Source: Emcibacter sp.
GTDB lineage: Bacteria; Pseudomonadota; Alphaproteobacteria; Sphingomonadales; Emcibacteraceae
Assembly (NCBI RefSeq): GCF_963675455.1
Contig: NZ_OY776217.1
Coordinates: 1,280,001 to 1,344,000 of the forward strand
Reading direction: 5' to 3'
Length of the DNA stretch: 64,000 nucleotides
The notes under the pieces were generated by a model. The model had not been told where the DNA came from, searched no databases, and saw only the letters and a list, made by a program, of their open reading frames with translations. Positions 17,984-26,287 of this stretch are shown piece by piece. Within the stretch, counting starts at the first letter, position 1; each line of letters starts with the position of its first letter. Position numbers and translations under genes: made by a program.

Positions 17984-19090
17984 TTACCGGGATTTTATTC
18001 GCCAGGGCAGGTCACATTCCATGCCAAGCGGCAGGGGAATAATGGTCTGGTCGCCGATTGTTAAGGGACAAACCTCTTCCGGCATTTTCTCGAGGGTGAA
18101 GGTTTCGCCAGGGTCTGGCAGGTCATAATATTCCCGGCCGATGGTGCAGAGGAAATTTTCCAATGCAGCCTGCCCGGCCGGTGTGCCGAGATCAACGCCG
18201 GCTATCTCGAACGCCTGGGCATAAAGCTGGGGGGCGATACCGCCGGTATAACATCCGGCGGCACAGCCACATGGTGTCGTTTTCTTAGTATGGGGGGCGC
18301 TGTCCGTACCGGCGAAGAATTTTGTGTTATCCGCGGCGGTGGCGGCGTCACGCAAAGCAGCCCGGTCTTCCTCGAATTTCACCAGCGGAAGGCAATAAAG
18401 GTGATATTTGAGGCCGTTGAGCAGACTGCCGACGGTATAGAGCAGATGCTGCGGCGTGATGTTGGCTTTCACATGGTCCGGCGCCTGCCGGACAAACTCC
18501 ACCCCGACCTTTGTTGTCAGATGCTCGCCGACAATACGTAATTCCGGGAAGCTGTCGACCAGGCGCGGCATATGTTCTTTGTAAAAAATCTCTTCGGCAT
18601 TTTCCGCGCGGTCAAAATAACGTTCCGCCGCGAGGCCGTGTTCCTCGCCGTGAATGCAGAGTGTCACCCCGCTATCCTGCATGACCTGGAAAACGCCATT
18701 CTCCATAAATCGTTCAAGCGGGGCACCGAATTCCGCACCGGTCGTCCCATGCGGGGGATAATATTTGCACGCCCTGAGAAGGCCTGATGCGGCCCCCTGT
18801 TCAATCATCTGCGGCGTTGTATCCCGGGTCAGGTAAAGCGGAACAATCACCTCTGTGAAGGACCCGCCAGCCGCTTCCAGAATCTCCACGCGATATTGTT
18901 CAATGCTTTTGTAATTGGCGACCCGGTCACGTTCGAACACCTTGCCGACCGGCGGGGCGGTGTTGGGCATCGCCAGGGCGCCGGCGCATTGCATCGACAC
19001 ATGGTCCTTTACGGTCGCCGGCAATGTTTCATCCTGACGGAAATGGGTGTGCAGGTCATACCACTTTGGAAGGGTGAAACATGTGGTCAT
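17984..19090 (-). CDS. pyrC: Dihydroorotase (class II, PyrC type)
   Basis: This 368-aa zinc amidohydrolase cyclises N-carbamoyl-aspartate to dihydroorotate in pyrimidine synthesis. DLHTHFRQDE supplies the first metal histidines. CKYYPPHGTT carries the lysine that is carboxylated to bridge the metals. CIHGEEH and ELRIVGEHLTTK give further ligands, and FAGTDSAPH carries the catalytic Asp. Length and motifs match the short homodimeric PyrC of E. coli (348 aa) rather than the long PyrC paired with PyrB. It stands alone, with no other pyr gene nearby. Confidence 0.93.
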   Translation of the reverse strand: MTTCFTLPKWYDLHTHFRQDETLPATVKDHVSMQCAGALAMPNTAPPVGKVFERDRVANYKSIEQYRVEILEAAGGSFTEVIVPLYLTRDTTPQMIEQGAASGLLRACKYYPPHGTTGAEFGAPLERFMENGVFQVMQDSGVTLCIHGEEHGLAAERYFDRAENAEEIFYKEHMPRLVDSFPELRIVGEHLTTKVGVEFVRQAPDHVKANITPQHLLYTVGSLLNGLKYHLYCLPLVKFEEDRAALRDAATAADNTKFFAGTDSAPHTKKTTPCGCAAGCYTGGIAPQLYAQAFEIAGVDLGTPAGQAALENFLCTIGREYYDLPDPGETFTLEKMPEEVCPLTIGDQTIIPLPLGMECDLPWRIKSR

Positions 19091-19201
19091 TGAGGGTTCT
19101 TTCCAGAAAGTGAATAAATCTTTTTTATACGGTCATCCGGTTTCTAGTTGAAAGTGCGCAACTTTTCAACATTTGGAAAGACCTGTACCTGCCAAACAAC
19201 C

Positions 19202-20299
19202 TTACTCGCCCTCTTCCCGGATATCGCCGCGCATCACCGGATAGCCGAGGTTCATCCAGCCGAAAATGCCTTCCCAGAGGACGGCGGTCTTGCTGTATCC
19301 CCGCTCCTGGAGTTTTCCGATTACATGGTCGGCGGCTGCCCGCGGGCAGGAACAATAGGCGACTATCATCACATCCTTGGGCAGATCCTTGACCAGGGCA
19401 TCAAAGTCGGAATAATAGGGAATCGGGATTGATCCCTCGATATGCACCCGCTGCCAGACCGAAGCGACCCGGGTGTCCAGCAGGACCATTCTCTTTTTGG
19501 CCTTGAGCGCGGCGTCAAGATCGGCGGAGGATACATATTTCCCGTCTGACAGGACAAAGTCGGGATCTTCCCCTTCAGGGTTGATGACATACTGATCCGG
19601 GGTTGGTATCTTTTTCAGAACAGGTTTCTGTATTTCCCAGCCGTCGGCCCGGCTGCGCAGGAAGGCGGTGACATTGTCGATATCTTCATCAGATAATTTG
19701 CCTGTCCAGGCCACCATTGGCGTATCCTGGCGGCCGTTGCGGATGGCATGGCGAATCACTTCGTCGGTATTATGGGCCAAGGCGGACTGGTTGCCAAGGG
19801 CCGGGGCGCTTACCCCTTCACCGTTCACGCCATGACATGTGGTGCAATTTTCCTTGTATACCTGCTCTCCCCGTTTGATGTCGCCGCGCACCGGCTCGGT
19901 GCTGAGCTTGACCCGTTCTACCCCGGACTGCCAGTAGAGCCAGTACGTCAGGTCCCAGGTTTCGTCCAGGGTCAGCGGACCGCCCACTTCGTCCAGATAG
20001 CCGCCCATTGCGGTGCCCACCCGGCCATAGGACATGGGCCGGAGGATGGCATGGGGGACGCCGGATTCCATCAGGCTCTTGCTTTTCAGGGAAGGGGCGT
20101 GATCGTTGGCATAGCCTTCCCGGTTTTCACCGTGGCACAGGGCACAATATTTCTGGTAATTGACGGCGGCTCTCTCGCTTTGTTCCGGTGTCAGTTCCCG
20201 TGGCGGCGGCAGGGTTTCGTGCGCGGTGGCGATCGAGGTGGTGGCCGGGAGGACCGCAAGGCCGATCAGCAGCGCGGCAAGCTGTTTAACTGATGTCAT
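19202..20299 (-). CDS. Periplasmic dihaem cytochrome c fused to a rhodanese domain
   Basis: The protein has 365 aa with a signal peptide (cleaved near ATAHE). Two class-I cytochrome c domains follow, with haem sites CALCHG (about residue 52) and CTTCHG (about residue 153). A C-terminal rhodanese domain covers about residues 250-360 (VLLDTRVASVWQRVHIEGSI), with a candidate active-site Cys in VAYCSCPRAAAD. The two haem domains would carry electrons in the periplasm, and rhodaneses transfer sulfane sulfur. The fusion suggests a redox enzyme acting on a sulfur compound or persulfide, but the substrate is not known. The rhodanese loop is CSCPR, with an extra Cys compared with the usual CxxGxR. Neighbours give no clue. 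Confidence 0.88.
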   Translation of the reverse strand: MTSVKQLAALLIGLAVLPATTSIATAHETLPPPRELTPEQSERAAVNYQKYCALCHGENREGYANDHAPSLKSKSLMESGVPHAILRPMSYGRVGTAMGGYLDEVGGPLTLDETWDLTYWLYWQSGVERVKLSTEPVRGDIKRGEQVYKENCTTCHGVNGEGVSAPALGNQSALAHNTDEVIRHAIRNGRQDTPMVAWTGKLSDEDIDNVTAFLRSRADGWEIQKPVLKKIPTPDQYVINPEGEDPDFVLSDGKYVSSADLDAALKAKKRMVLLDTRVASVWQRVHIEGSIPIPYYSDFDALVKDLPKDVMIVAYCSCPRAAADHVIGKLQERGYSKTAVLWEGIFGWMNLGYPVMRGDIREEGE

Positions 20300-20693
20300 C
20301 TGTTATATTCCCCGTATGTATTATTCTGTCAATTCCGTCTGGTTTGACATTTATTTATTGTAGATTCCTTCTCTTTATAAAGATGACGTCGCAGGGGTTC
20401 AAATGAATTGCGAAGAAAACAAAGTCAGAAAGTGCAGGTAATCGCGACTCGGGAATACGAATGAATCTTAGGTCTGTTCTAAGAAAAATGCGAAAAACGC
20501 TTATTAATTGACTCTAATCAATTCATTGCCCTGTTAACTGTTTATTAACTATAATGACTAGCCGCCTTCTTCAGAGTCATTTTAGTTTGAGTCCCTTTAA
20601 GTTTGCGTTCAGTTATTTCAGAGTCCTGTGGGCGGCTGGATGGCTGCCGTCTTGGCAGCGGGTAACAAGATTAGCAACAATGAGGAAAATATT
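20300..20693. other. Intergenic region carrying the upstream control of the Fap-like operon
   Basis: No gene is seen. The region separates the leftward cytochrome gene from the rightward amyloid-like operon. It holds a good sigma70-type promoter (20526-20555) and a leader hairpin GCTGCC/GGCAGC (20643-20659) just before the first ribosome site. Confidence 0.6.
20526..20555 (+). promoter_or_regulatory. Predicted sigma70 promoter of the Fap-like operon
   Basis: TTGCCC (20526-20531) and a perfect TATAAT (20550-20555) are 18 bases apart. They give a leader of about 130 bases before the first ATG. No sigma54 or other special element was recognised. Confidence 0.5.
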
Positions 20694-21629
20694 ATGATGC
20701 GTACTAAACTGATAGCATATGCCTCCATTTGTGTGGCTGCTTTTACTTATTCGGGATCAGCGTTCGCGCAGGAGGCAGACAACGGCGGCAGCGGGGAGCC
20801 TCAAGGCGGGTCTCCGGTGATTGAAGCACCCAAGTCTGCTTCACATGGCTCGGCCATCGCTGATGGTGGCGGACAGAATGCGAACCATCTCGCCTACTCC
20901 ATAGGCAGTGGTCCGGGCACTGACGTCGGTGTTTCCGAGTCAGATCTGGAAAGCACAAACAGCGTCGCTGCAACCATCGACGGAAACCAGACGATCCTTT
21001 CCGGGTCAGGTAACGATGTCAGCAACATGTCGAGTCTCGAAGGTGTGTCGACCGTTGGTCAATCTGCCCTGACACAGAACAGCGGCAACCAGTCCGCCGC
21101 CGGTGCCGGTAACGCACTTGGTTTTGTCGTCAACCAGGGGGAAACCAACGAACAAACCGTGCTGAACGGCATTCCTTTGATCGCCGTAACCGTTGATGAT
21201 ATCACAATCAGCGACGCCGACGGCAACAAATCCACTGAACGTCACGGGACTTATACCGAAACGCCGGGGGAAAACCTGCAGGCAGCTGTGGGTGATGGTG
21301 TCGCCAGCGCGGCCGGTGGTGGCCTGAACTCTGACCACACATCCTGGACGGTCGGTGCCGGTAGTGGCAATGACGTTGGTTTTGACCGCTCCCGCATGGT
21401 CAGTTCAAACCTGGTTCTGGCATCAGTGACGTCGAACGTCACCAGCATCAGTGCAGGCGAAGGGGCCAACATGGTCAACCAGGCCAGCAGCCTGCTGAAT
21501 GTCACGTCCGAAGGCCAGACCGCGATTGCCCAGAACACAGGCAACAATTCCGTTGTGGGCGCAGGGAACTCCATTACCTTCATCGCGAACTTCAATGCGT
21601 TGGATGGTGGCAGTCTCCCCGATTCCTGA
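20694..21629 (+). CDS. Secreted two-repeat protein, FapC/FapB-like amyloid subunit candidate
   Basis: The protein has 311 aa with a signal peptide ending at SAFAQ. It contains two diverged repeats of roughly 95-100 residues, at about 56-148 and 199-301. They share the order GGG-N-H, GxGxDVG, an S-N-V-A segment, GQxALxQN and then GNxSxxGAGN. The composition is Gly/Ser/Asn/Ala-rich with few charges and no cysteine, typical of extracellular amyloid subunits. The Pseudomonas Fap fibre protein FapC also has imperfect repeats rich in GN and AAG. The upstream GAGGAA sets the start. It heads an operon with a C39-type peptidase and a coiled-coil barrel protein. Fibre formation is an inference from sequence and context. 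Confidence 0.72.
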   Translation: MMRTKLIAYASICVAAFTYSGSAFAQEADNGGSGEPQGGSPVIEAPKSASHGSAIADGGGQNANHLAYSIGSGPGTDVGVSESDLESTNSVAATIDGNQTILSGSGNDVSNMSSLEGVSTVGQSALTQNSGNQSAAGAGNALGFVVNQGETNEQTVLNGIPLIAVTVDDITISDADGNKSTERHGTYTETPGENLQAAVGDGVASAAGGGLNSDHTSWTVGAGSGNDVGFDRSRMVSSNLVLASVTSNVTSISAGEGANMVNQASSLLNVTSEGQTAIAQNTGNNSVVGAGNSITFIANFNALDGGSLPDS

Positions 21630-21703
21630 TCAATCCAGAAACGGGTGACGGCATTCTGCCGCCACCCGAATTTCCGCTCAACGACTTGAAGTGGAGAATT
21701 CAT

Positions 21704-22081
21704 ATGTCTAGCATTACTATAAGGCTGGCGTTCTTTTTGTGTTGTGGACTGGTGCCGGGAATCGTTTTTTCGCCCGCTTATGCGGATGAAGATATCGCGG
21801 CATTCCCGGCTGCTAAAAAAGCAAGCCCGGAAGCATTGGATGACGCGCGGGGCATGGCGAACCCGTTCAATCCAGGCGAAGTGACAAACTCATCTGAAGT
21901 CAGCGGCAACAGTGTCATTTATAACGGCGATGCCGAGGTCACACAGACCAACACAATTGACAATGCCTTCAATCATTCGGCGTCGATCTCTACGGTCGTT
22001 CAAAACGCCGGTAACAACGTTCTTATCGAGAATGCAACGAATATTTTCATTACCATCAATTCAAAACCCGGGGGTAACTGA
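21704..22081 (+). CDS. Small secreted protein with Fap-like QN-GNN motif
   Basis: The protein has 125 aa with a signal peptide cleaved near AYAD. After a linker with LDDARGM (about 45-51), the mature part is polar and Asn-rich. It ends in TVVQNAGNNVLIENATNIFI, a motif that resembles the C-termini of the repeats in the 311-aa neighbour and of the 166-aa protein downstream. GGAGA seven bases before ATG 21704 sets the start; an upstream TTG is unlikely. By order and size it could be a minor subunit or nucleator like FapB/FapA. No direct evidence of function. Confidence 0.65.
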   Translation: MSSITIRLAFFLCCGLVPGIVFSPAYADEDIAAFPAAKKASPEALDDARGMANPFNPGEVTNSSEVSGNSVIYNGDAEVTQTNTIDNAFNHSASISTVVQNAGNNVLIENATNIFITINSKPGGN

Positions 22082-22086
22082 GGGTG

Positions 22087-22782
22087 ATGAAGGGGCTGGG
22101 TATTCTTTTCATCCTCTTTACCTGTCTGGGGGGTGGTACAAACCTGTCCGGTGCGGCCGAAATGGAAGTGCGGCTGCCGGGCGGGGCGGTGGCACATGTG
22201 GAAGTCAACAGTATACGCGAACAACGTTTCCGGGACGTGGTCGAGCAGCGTTATGATATGAGCTGCGGGTCGGGGGCGCTTGCGACCCTGTTGACCTATC
22301 ATTACGGCCAGCCGGTCGCCGAAGAGGAGCTGTTCGTCGCCATGTTCAAGGCCGGGGACCAGCAGGCAATCCGGGAGAAGGGTTTTTCCCTGCTTGATAT
22401 CAAGAAATACCTGGAGAACCAGGGCTATGTCGCCAACGGATTTTATGAATCCCTGGATACCCTGAAGGGGGTGGGAATTCCGGCAATCGTCCTGATCAAT
22501 CTGGGCGGATATCAGCATTTCGTTGTCGTCAAAGGCGTTACCGACAGCGAGGTTCTGGTCGGCGACCCGGCCTTCGGGCTCAGGATTTACGATCGCACCG
22601 CGTTCGAGGCGATGTGGAACGGGCTGCTGTTTGTCATCGAAAATAAAATGCAGCTGGCGCGACCGACCTTTAATCTCGCGTCGGCCTGGAGCACGAGACC
22701 AAAAGCGCCGTTGCGAGATATCCGCGCGACCAAGGTGTTGATGCTGCAGCCCTGGATGCTTAAATCAACGAACGAATTCTGA
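22087..22782 (+). CDS. C39-family cysteine peptidase, FapD-like
   Basis: The protein has 231 aa with an N-terminal signal sequence. It is a papain-fold C39 domain with the complete triad: Cys60 in DMSCGSGALATLL, His144 in GYQHFVVVKG and Asp160 in GDPAFG. C39 domains usually sit in ABC exporters and cut leader peptides after a double glycine. Here the domain is stand-alone and exported, as in FapD of the Pseudomonas Fap operon. ATG 22087 follows the previous stop by six bases; GTG 22084 is an alternative start. The 166-aa protein encoded next carries a leader-like ELAKMRGG site and is the best candidate substrate. Confidence 0.85.
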   Translation: MKGLGILFILFTCLGGGTNLSGAAEMEVRLPGGAVAHVEVNSIREQRFRDVVEQRYDMSCGSGALATLLTYHYGQPVAEEELFVAMFKAGDQQAIREKGFSLLDIKKYLENQGYVANGFYESLDTLKGVGIPAIVLINLGGYQHFVVVKGVTDSEVLVGDPAFGLRIYDRTAFEAMWNGLLFVIENKMQLARPTFNLASAWSTRPKAPLRDIRATKVLMLQPWMLKSTNEF

Positions 22783-22789
22783 CGGGATA

Positions 22790-23290
22790 ATGATGACGGA
22801 ACCATTGAAAAACAGGAGGATGATACGGCCCGGTGTTTCGACGCTGCTGGCTGTGTTTTCGCTGTTGTGGTTTGCGTCACCGGTACTGGCTGAAGATATG
22901 GGGTCTTCTGTTTTTTCTGCCGCGGTAAAAGAGAGTGAGCTGGCAAAGATGCGCGGCGGTTTTGCGCTTGGCAATGGCACAGTGGTCTATTTTGCGATCG
23001 TGGCGCACACGGAAGTCAATGGCGTAAATGTCAACCAGTGGAGTTGGAGCAACAGCGATACCAATCCCCTGCAAACCACCATAGTGCAGGTCGGTGAAAA
23101 CAATGTCATGACGCCGGACAGCATTGCCGGCGCTCCGTCCATCGCGAACATCATTCAGAACACACAGAATGATGTCGTCATCCGCCGCAGCGTCGACATT
23201 TTTATGAACTTGTCGATAGCTGACACTTTAGCCTCTGATATCCAGAGTCAGGCCCTGCTCGGTCTGGATACCTTGTTATCGATGCAGTAG
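22790..23290 (+). CDS. Secreted protein with double-glycine-type site, FapE-position
   Basis: The protein has 166 aa with a signal peptide cleaved near PVLAED. Residues 50-58 read ELAKMRGGF. Hydrophobic residues at -7 and -4, Glu at -8 and GG at -2/-1 reproduce the consensus of C39-cleaved leaders. The mature part has many Asn and Gln and ends in IIQNTQNDVVIRRSVDIF, aligned with the QN-GNN motif of the two upstream proteins. The gene lies eight bases after the C39 peptidase and before the barrel gene, the place of fapE in Pseudomonas. It is likely a processed, secreted component of the fibre system; this is inference. Confidence 0.65.
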   Translation: MMTEPLKNRRMIRPGVSTLLAVFSLLWFASPVLAEDMGSSVFSAAVKESELAKMRGGFALGNGTVVYFAIVAHTEVNGVNVNQWSWSNSDTNPLQTTIVQVGENNVMTPDSIAGAPSIANIIQNTQNDVVIRRSVDIFMNLSIADTLASDIQSQALLGLDTLLSMQ

Positions 23291-23340
23291 ATACGCTATA
23301 ACAATAAGAATTCTCGTCAAAAACAGGGGCTGGCGAAGAC

Positions 23341-24716
23341 ATGCATAAAAATCACAGTTTGAGGGGGAGACAAGTGACAACCGGGGCCTTGCCATTTGTG
23401 GGTACTTTGTTTCTTGCAGGTCTTGTTTTGTCGGCCCCGGCTATTGCCCAGCAGGCCGGGCACACTGAGCCGTCAGCCGTTAACACCCTGTCGATCGAAG
23501 AAATTGTCCGTCAGCAACAGGCCGTGCTCGCAGAACAGGAACGGCGCCTTGCCGAGCAGGAGAAGGCGCTTGCTGAACAGCGCAATGCGCTGAGGGCGCA
23601 GCAGCAGCGCATAGATGCGCTGGTGGCCTATATCCAGCAGACGATGGCGCAGGCGCAGCAACAAACTGCCCAGCCTCCGCAGGAACATGCACAGCCTGTA
23701 CAGGAAAATGTCCAGACTGCGCAACAAAGCGTCAAGGCCGCACCGCCTGATCAATCGCCCGAACTGTCGTCAGCCCCCGAACCGGATGTGGTCGGGGAGC
23801 GGCCGCCGGAAAAGAAACCTGAAGTCACGGTGCTTGCGGATCGCGGCGGGGTTCTGATCTCGGCAGCGGCAGGTTTTCCATCGAGCCTTCGATTGAATAT
23901 TTCCGTGCCGATGTGGACCGGGCGGAAGTCACCGGCTTTACCATCCTGCCCGGCATTCTGATCGGCAATGTGACCGTTCGCCAGGCCAACAGGGATACCC
24001 TGGTGCCGTCGCTGACCACGCGTTACGGCATCACCAATCGCCTCGAGGTCGAAGCCAAGGTTCCCTTTGTCTATCGCAACGATACCACAATCGGACGCCC
24101 GGTCGGCGAACCGGCAAGCGCCGATCTGTTGTCCAGTGCCAGCGGGTCCGACATCGGCGACGTCGAACTTGCCCTGCATTATCAGATTAACAGTGGAGGC
24201 GGCGGCTGGCCGTTTCTGGTCGGCAATCTTCGCCTGAAGGCCCCGACAGGCAGCGATCCGTTTGAGGTTGCGCGCGATCCCGTCACCGGTGTTGAACTAG
24301 AGCTGCCGACCGGGACCGGTTTCTGGAGCGTGCAGCCGAGTCTGACCGCCATTTTCCCGTCCGACCCGGCGGTGCTGTTTGCCAACCTGAACTATACCTG
24401 GAATATGAAGCGCACCATCGGCGGAATCTACGGCGTCGTCGATCCCGGTGACAGCATCGGTGCCAGCCTGGGGCTTGGTCTCGCGCTCAATGACAAGCTA
24501 TCGGTCAGCGCCAGCTATGATCACAGTATCGTCATGAAAACCAGACAGAACGGGGAATATTCGCCGGTCGCCAGCACGTTGCAGCTCGGCACCCTGTTGT
24601 TTGGCGGCAGCTACCGTTTCTCGGATAAAAGCAGCATCAGCCTGACCATCGGCACCGGCATCACCGAGGATGCCCCCGACCTGCGGGTCAGTATACGCTA
24701 TCCCTATACCTTCTGA
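23341..24716 (+). pseudogene. FapF-like coiled-coil outer-membrane barrel, interrupted by a frameshift
   Basis: The first frame (from ATG 23341) gives a signal peptide (AIAQQ), a coiled coil rich in Gln/Glu/Ala (SIEEIVRQQQAVLAEQERRL onward to about residue 100) and a Pro/Gln linker, then reaches ADRGGVLIS. The homologous continuation GRFSIEPSIEYFRADVDRAE starts in the -1 frame at about 23868 and runs to 24716. It forms a beta-barrel that ends in YPYTF. FapF pores have this same order: coiled coil, linker, VLTPxG-x-EPSxxY, barrel. One base therefore appears to be missing between about 23845 and 23872, which includes a GGGG run. It may be a real mutation, a sequencing error or, least likely, recoding. 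If intact, the protein would secrete the fibre subunits. Confidence 0.75.
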
Positions 24717-24801
24717 GGGGGGGACTCGTTTGTAACAGCGCTTACAGCATTCGTGGCTGGTTTCTGTTGTTTTTCACTCCTCACGCCTTTATAAAGGCCT
24801 T

Positions 24802-25182
24802 ATGCAGATATTCAACGGGATAATTTCCGACCGCGGATCCAGATATGCGGTATCGGGCGGGGCCTGTGCGTCGCCTGAGGAGGCCCGGGTTTTTATCAAA
24901 GAGCTTTGCCGCAACAAGAAGTTCGCCAGGGCCACCCATAACAGCTGGGCGTTTATCCACGAAGGTACTCCGGTCAAGAATGATGACGGCGAGGCCGGGG
25001 CCGGGCTGGTGATCGTGCGTATGCTGGAGCGGGAGAAGCTTGAAAACCATATTGTGGTGGTCACCCGCTGGTACGGCGGCAAGCATCTGGGCGGCGACCG
25101 CTTCCGCCATGTCCAGGACGCGGTGCGTTATTACCTGGATCATTCTTCCCAAAAGCATGATCCAGAGGATGGATCTTCGTAA
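24802..25182 (+). CDS. IMPACT/YigZ family protein (UPF0029)
   Basis: The protein has 126 aa and corresponds to the N-terminal IMPACT domain. ATHNSWAFIHEG, DDGEAGAG and VVTRWYGGKHLGGDRFRHV are the conserved blocks. Full-length YigZ (about 200 aa) has a further ferredoxin-like domain that is missing here; the short form is common. Eukaryotic relatives regulate translation through GCN1, while the bacterial role is not settled. AAAGG lies just before the ATG. It follows the Fap-like operon by 85 bases but is probably unrelated to it. Confidence 0.88.
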   Translation: MQIFNGIISDRGSRYAVSGGACASPEEARVFIKELCRNKKFARATHNSWAFIHEGTPVKNDDGEAGAGLVIVRMLEREKLENHIVVVTRWYGGKHLGGDRFRHVQDAVRYYLDHSSQKHDPEDGSS

Positions 25183-25321
25183 AGGGCATTGATGTCTGAG
25201 GGGTGTGATGCAACAGCCTAGGCGAACAATGGTTCATACCGAAATTCAGAAACCTCTTGAAACCAGCAGGATGGCCGGGGGAAAGTGGTTCCCAAGAGTG
25301 GCTGCTAAAAAAAGGTGATTT

Positions 25322-26287
25322 TTAAAAGTCGTATATATGTTCGAGTTTAATCTTCTTTGCCTTGATCGTTCTTAAAGCCTCCGCCAAATCAGATACAGCC
25401 AATTCAACAACAAATCTATATTGACCAGGGATAGTAATAATAGGTTGGATAAAGAGTGTTTTGGCCTTGATGCTGAGCGGTTCCCAATCGGCAGAAGACC
25501 ATACGCTGAGGACAATAGTCCCTCTGTTTCCTGCAATCTCGACAAAGTTTTCACCTTTAAGAGCGTGACCATTAGACGCATAGGTGAAGGGTCTGTATCT
25601 GGGTAACATCAAGAGTTCATTCTTGTCTGTTATGACAGATGTTTGGTGTATAGGAGCTTCGAAGCTAGCCCCTGTACCCTGTCCAATGACCCATGCATAA
25701 AAGGCTTTGATAAGATATTCGGACGTCAGGAAGTATTTGCGTTCCAGCTTCCGGATCATGTCAGGAGCAAAGAAACTTGTATCGGTCCACAGATTGGAAA
25801 GGCTACCCATGAAATCAAATTCATACCATGGGCGTTCAAGTATAAAGTCAGCATAACTCTGTGCTTCCTGATGGGCAATTCTGTCTTCATCAGTCATGCC
25901 ATGGGTGCGTGTTGCCTCAGATAGTCTGCCGAATGTAAGTTCATAGGCACCTTTTACCCCATATTCCGCTGTTGTGCTGATACCAATTACCGAAACCACA
26001 GTATGATATTCGCCATTGAACGGATAGTCCTCTTTCACCCGATCGTACACGGCTTTATAACTTTGCCAGAACTGGCCAATATGGGCGAAGTAGGGGAACC
26101 CGCTGGGCTTATTGTTTTCAAGATAAGATGCATATTCTGTCGGGCTGTGAACCAGATACCATTCTGGAAAGGTCAGAAAGGTTTGATCCCCTGAACGGAC
26201 ATGGTCCTCGGGTGTGGTAAGATCCCCAGCATTCGCGGCTAATGTAATCAAGGAAAAAAGAAGGGCCAGTAGGAGTAATTTAGGCAT
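25322..26287 (-). CDS. Secreted hypothetical protein, 321 aa
   Basis: A signal peptide (cleaved near AANAG) precedes a protein rich in aromatic residues, with LTFPEWYLVHSPTEYASYL near the start and many Tyr/Trp/Phe throughout. I do not recognise a family with known function. Its start overlaps the stop of the FAD-methyltransferase gene by eight bases, so the two are translationally coupled and probably act together. The DNA is visibly AT-richer than the flanks, with many AT-ending codons, as are the next two genes upstream. Confidence 0.8.
   Translation of the reverse strand: MPKLLLLALLFSLITLAANAGDLTTPEDHVRSGDQTFLTFPEWYLVHSPTEYASYLENNKPSGFPYFAHIGQFWQSYKAVYDRVKEDYPFNGEYHTVVSVIGISTTAEYGVKGAYELTFGRLSEATRTHGMTDEDRIAHQEAQSYADFILERPWYEFDFMGSLSNLWTDTSFFAPDMIRKLERKYFLTSEYLIKAFYAWVIGQGTGASFEAPIHQTSVITDKNELLMLPRYRPFTYASNGHALKGENFVEIAGNRGTIVLSVWSSADWEPLSIKAKTLFIQPIITIPGQYRFVVELAVSDLAEALRTIKAKKIKLEHIYDF

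Noticed and set aside
20641..20660. Sigma54 promoter upstream of the Fap-like operon
   Set aside because: TGGC and TTGGC are present, but spacing and flanking bases do not fit the -24/-12 consensus; the sequence forms a hairpin instead.
23845..23875. Programmed -1 frameshifting of the FapF-like gene
   Set aside because: No X XXY YYZ slippery heptamer or downstream stem was found at the junction. An indel or read error is simpler.
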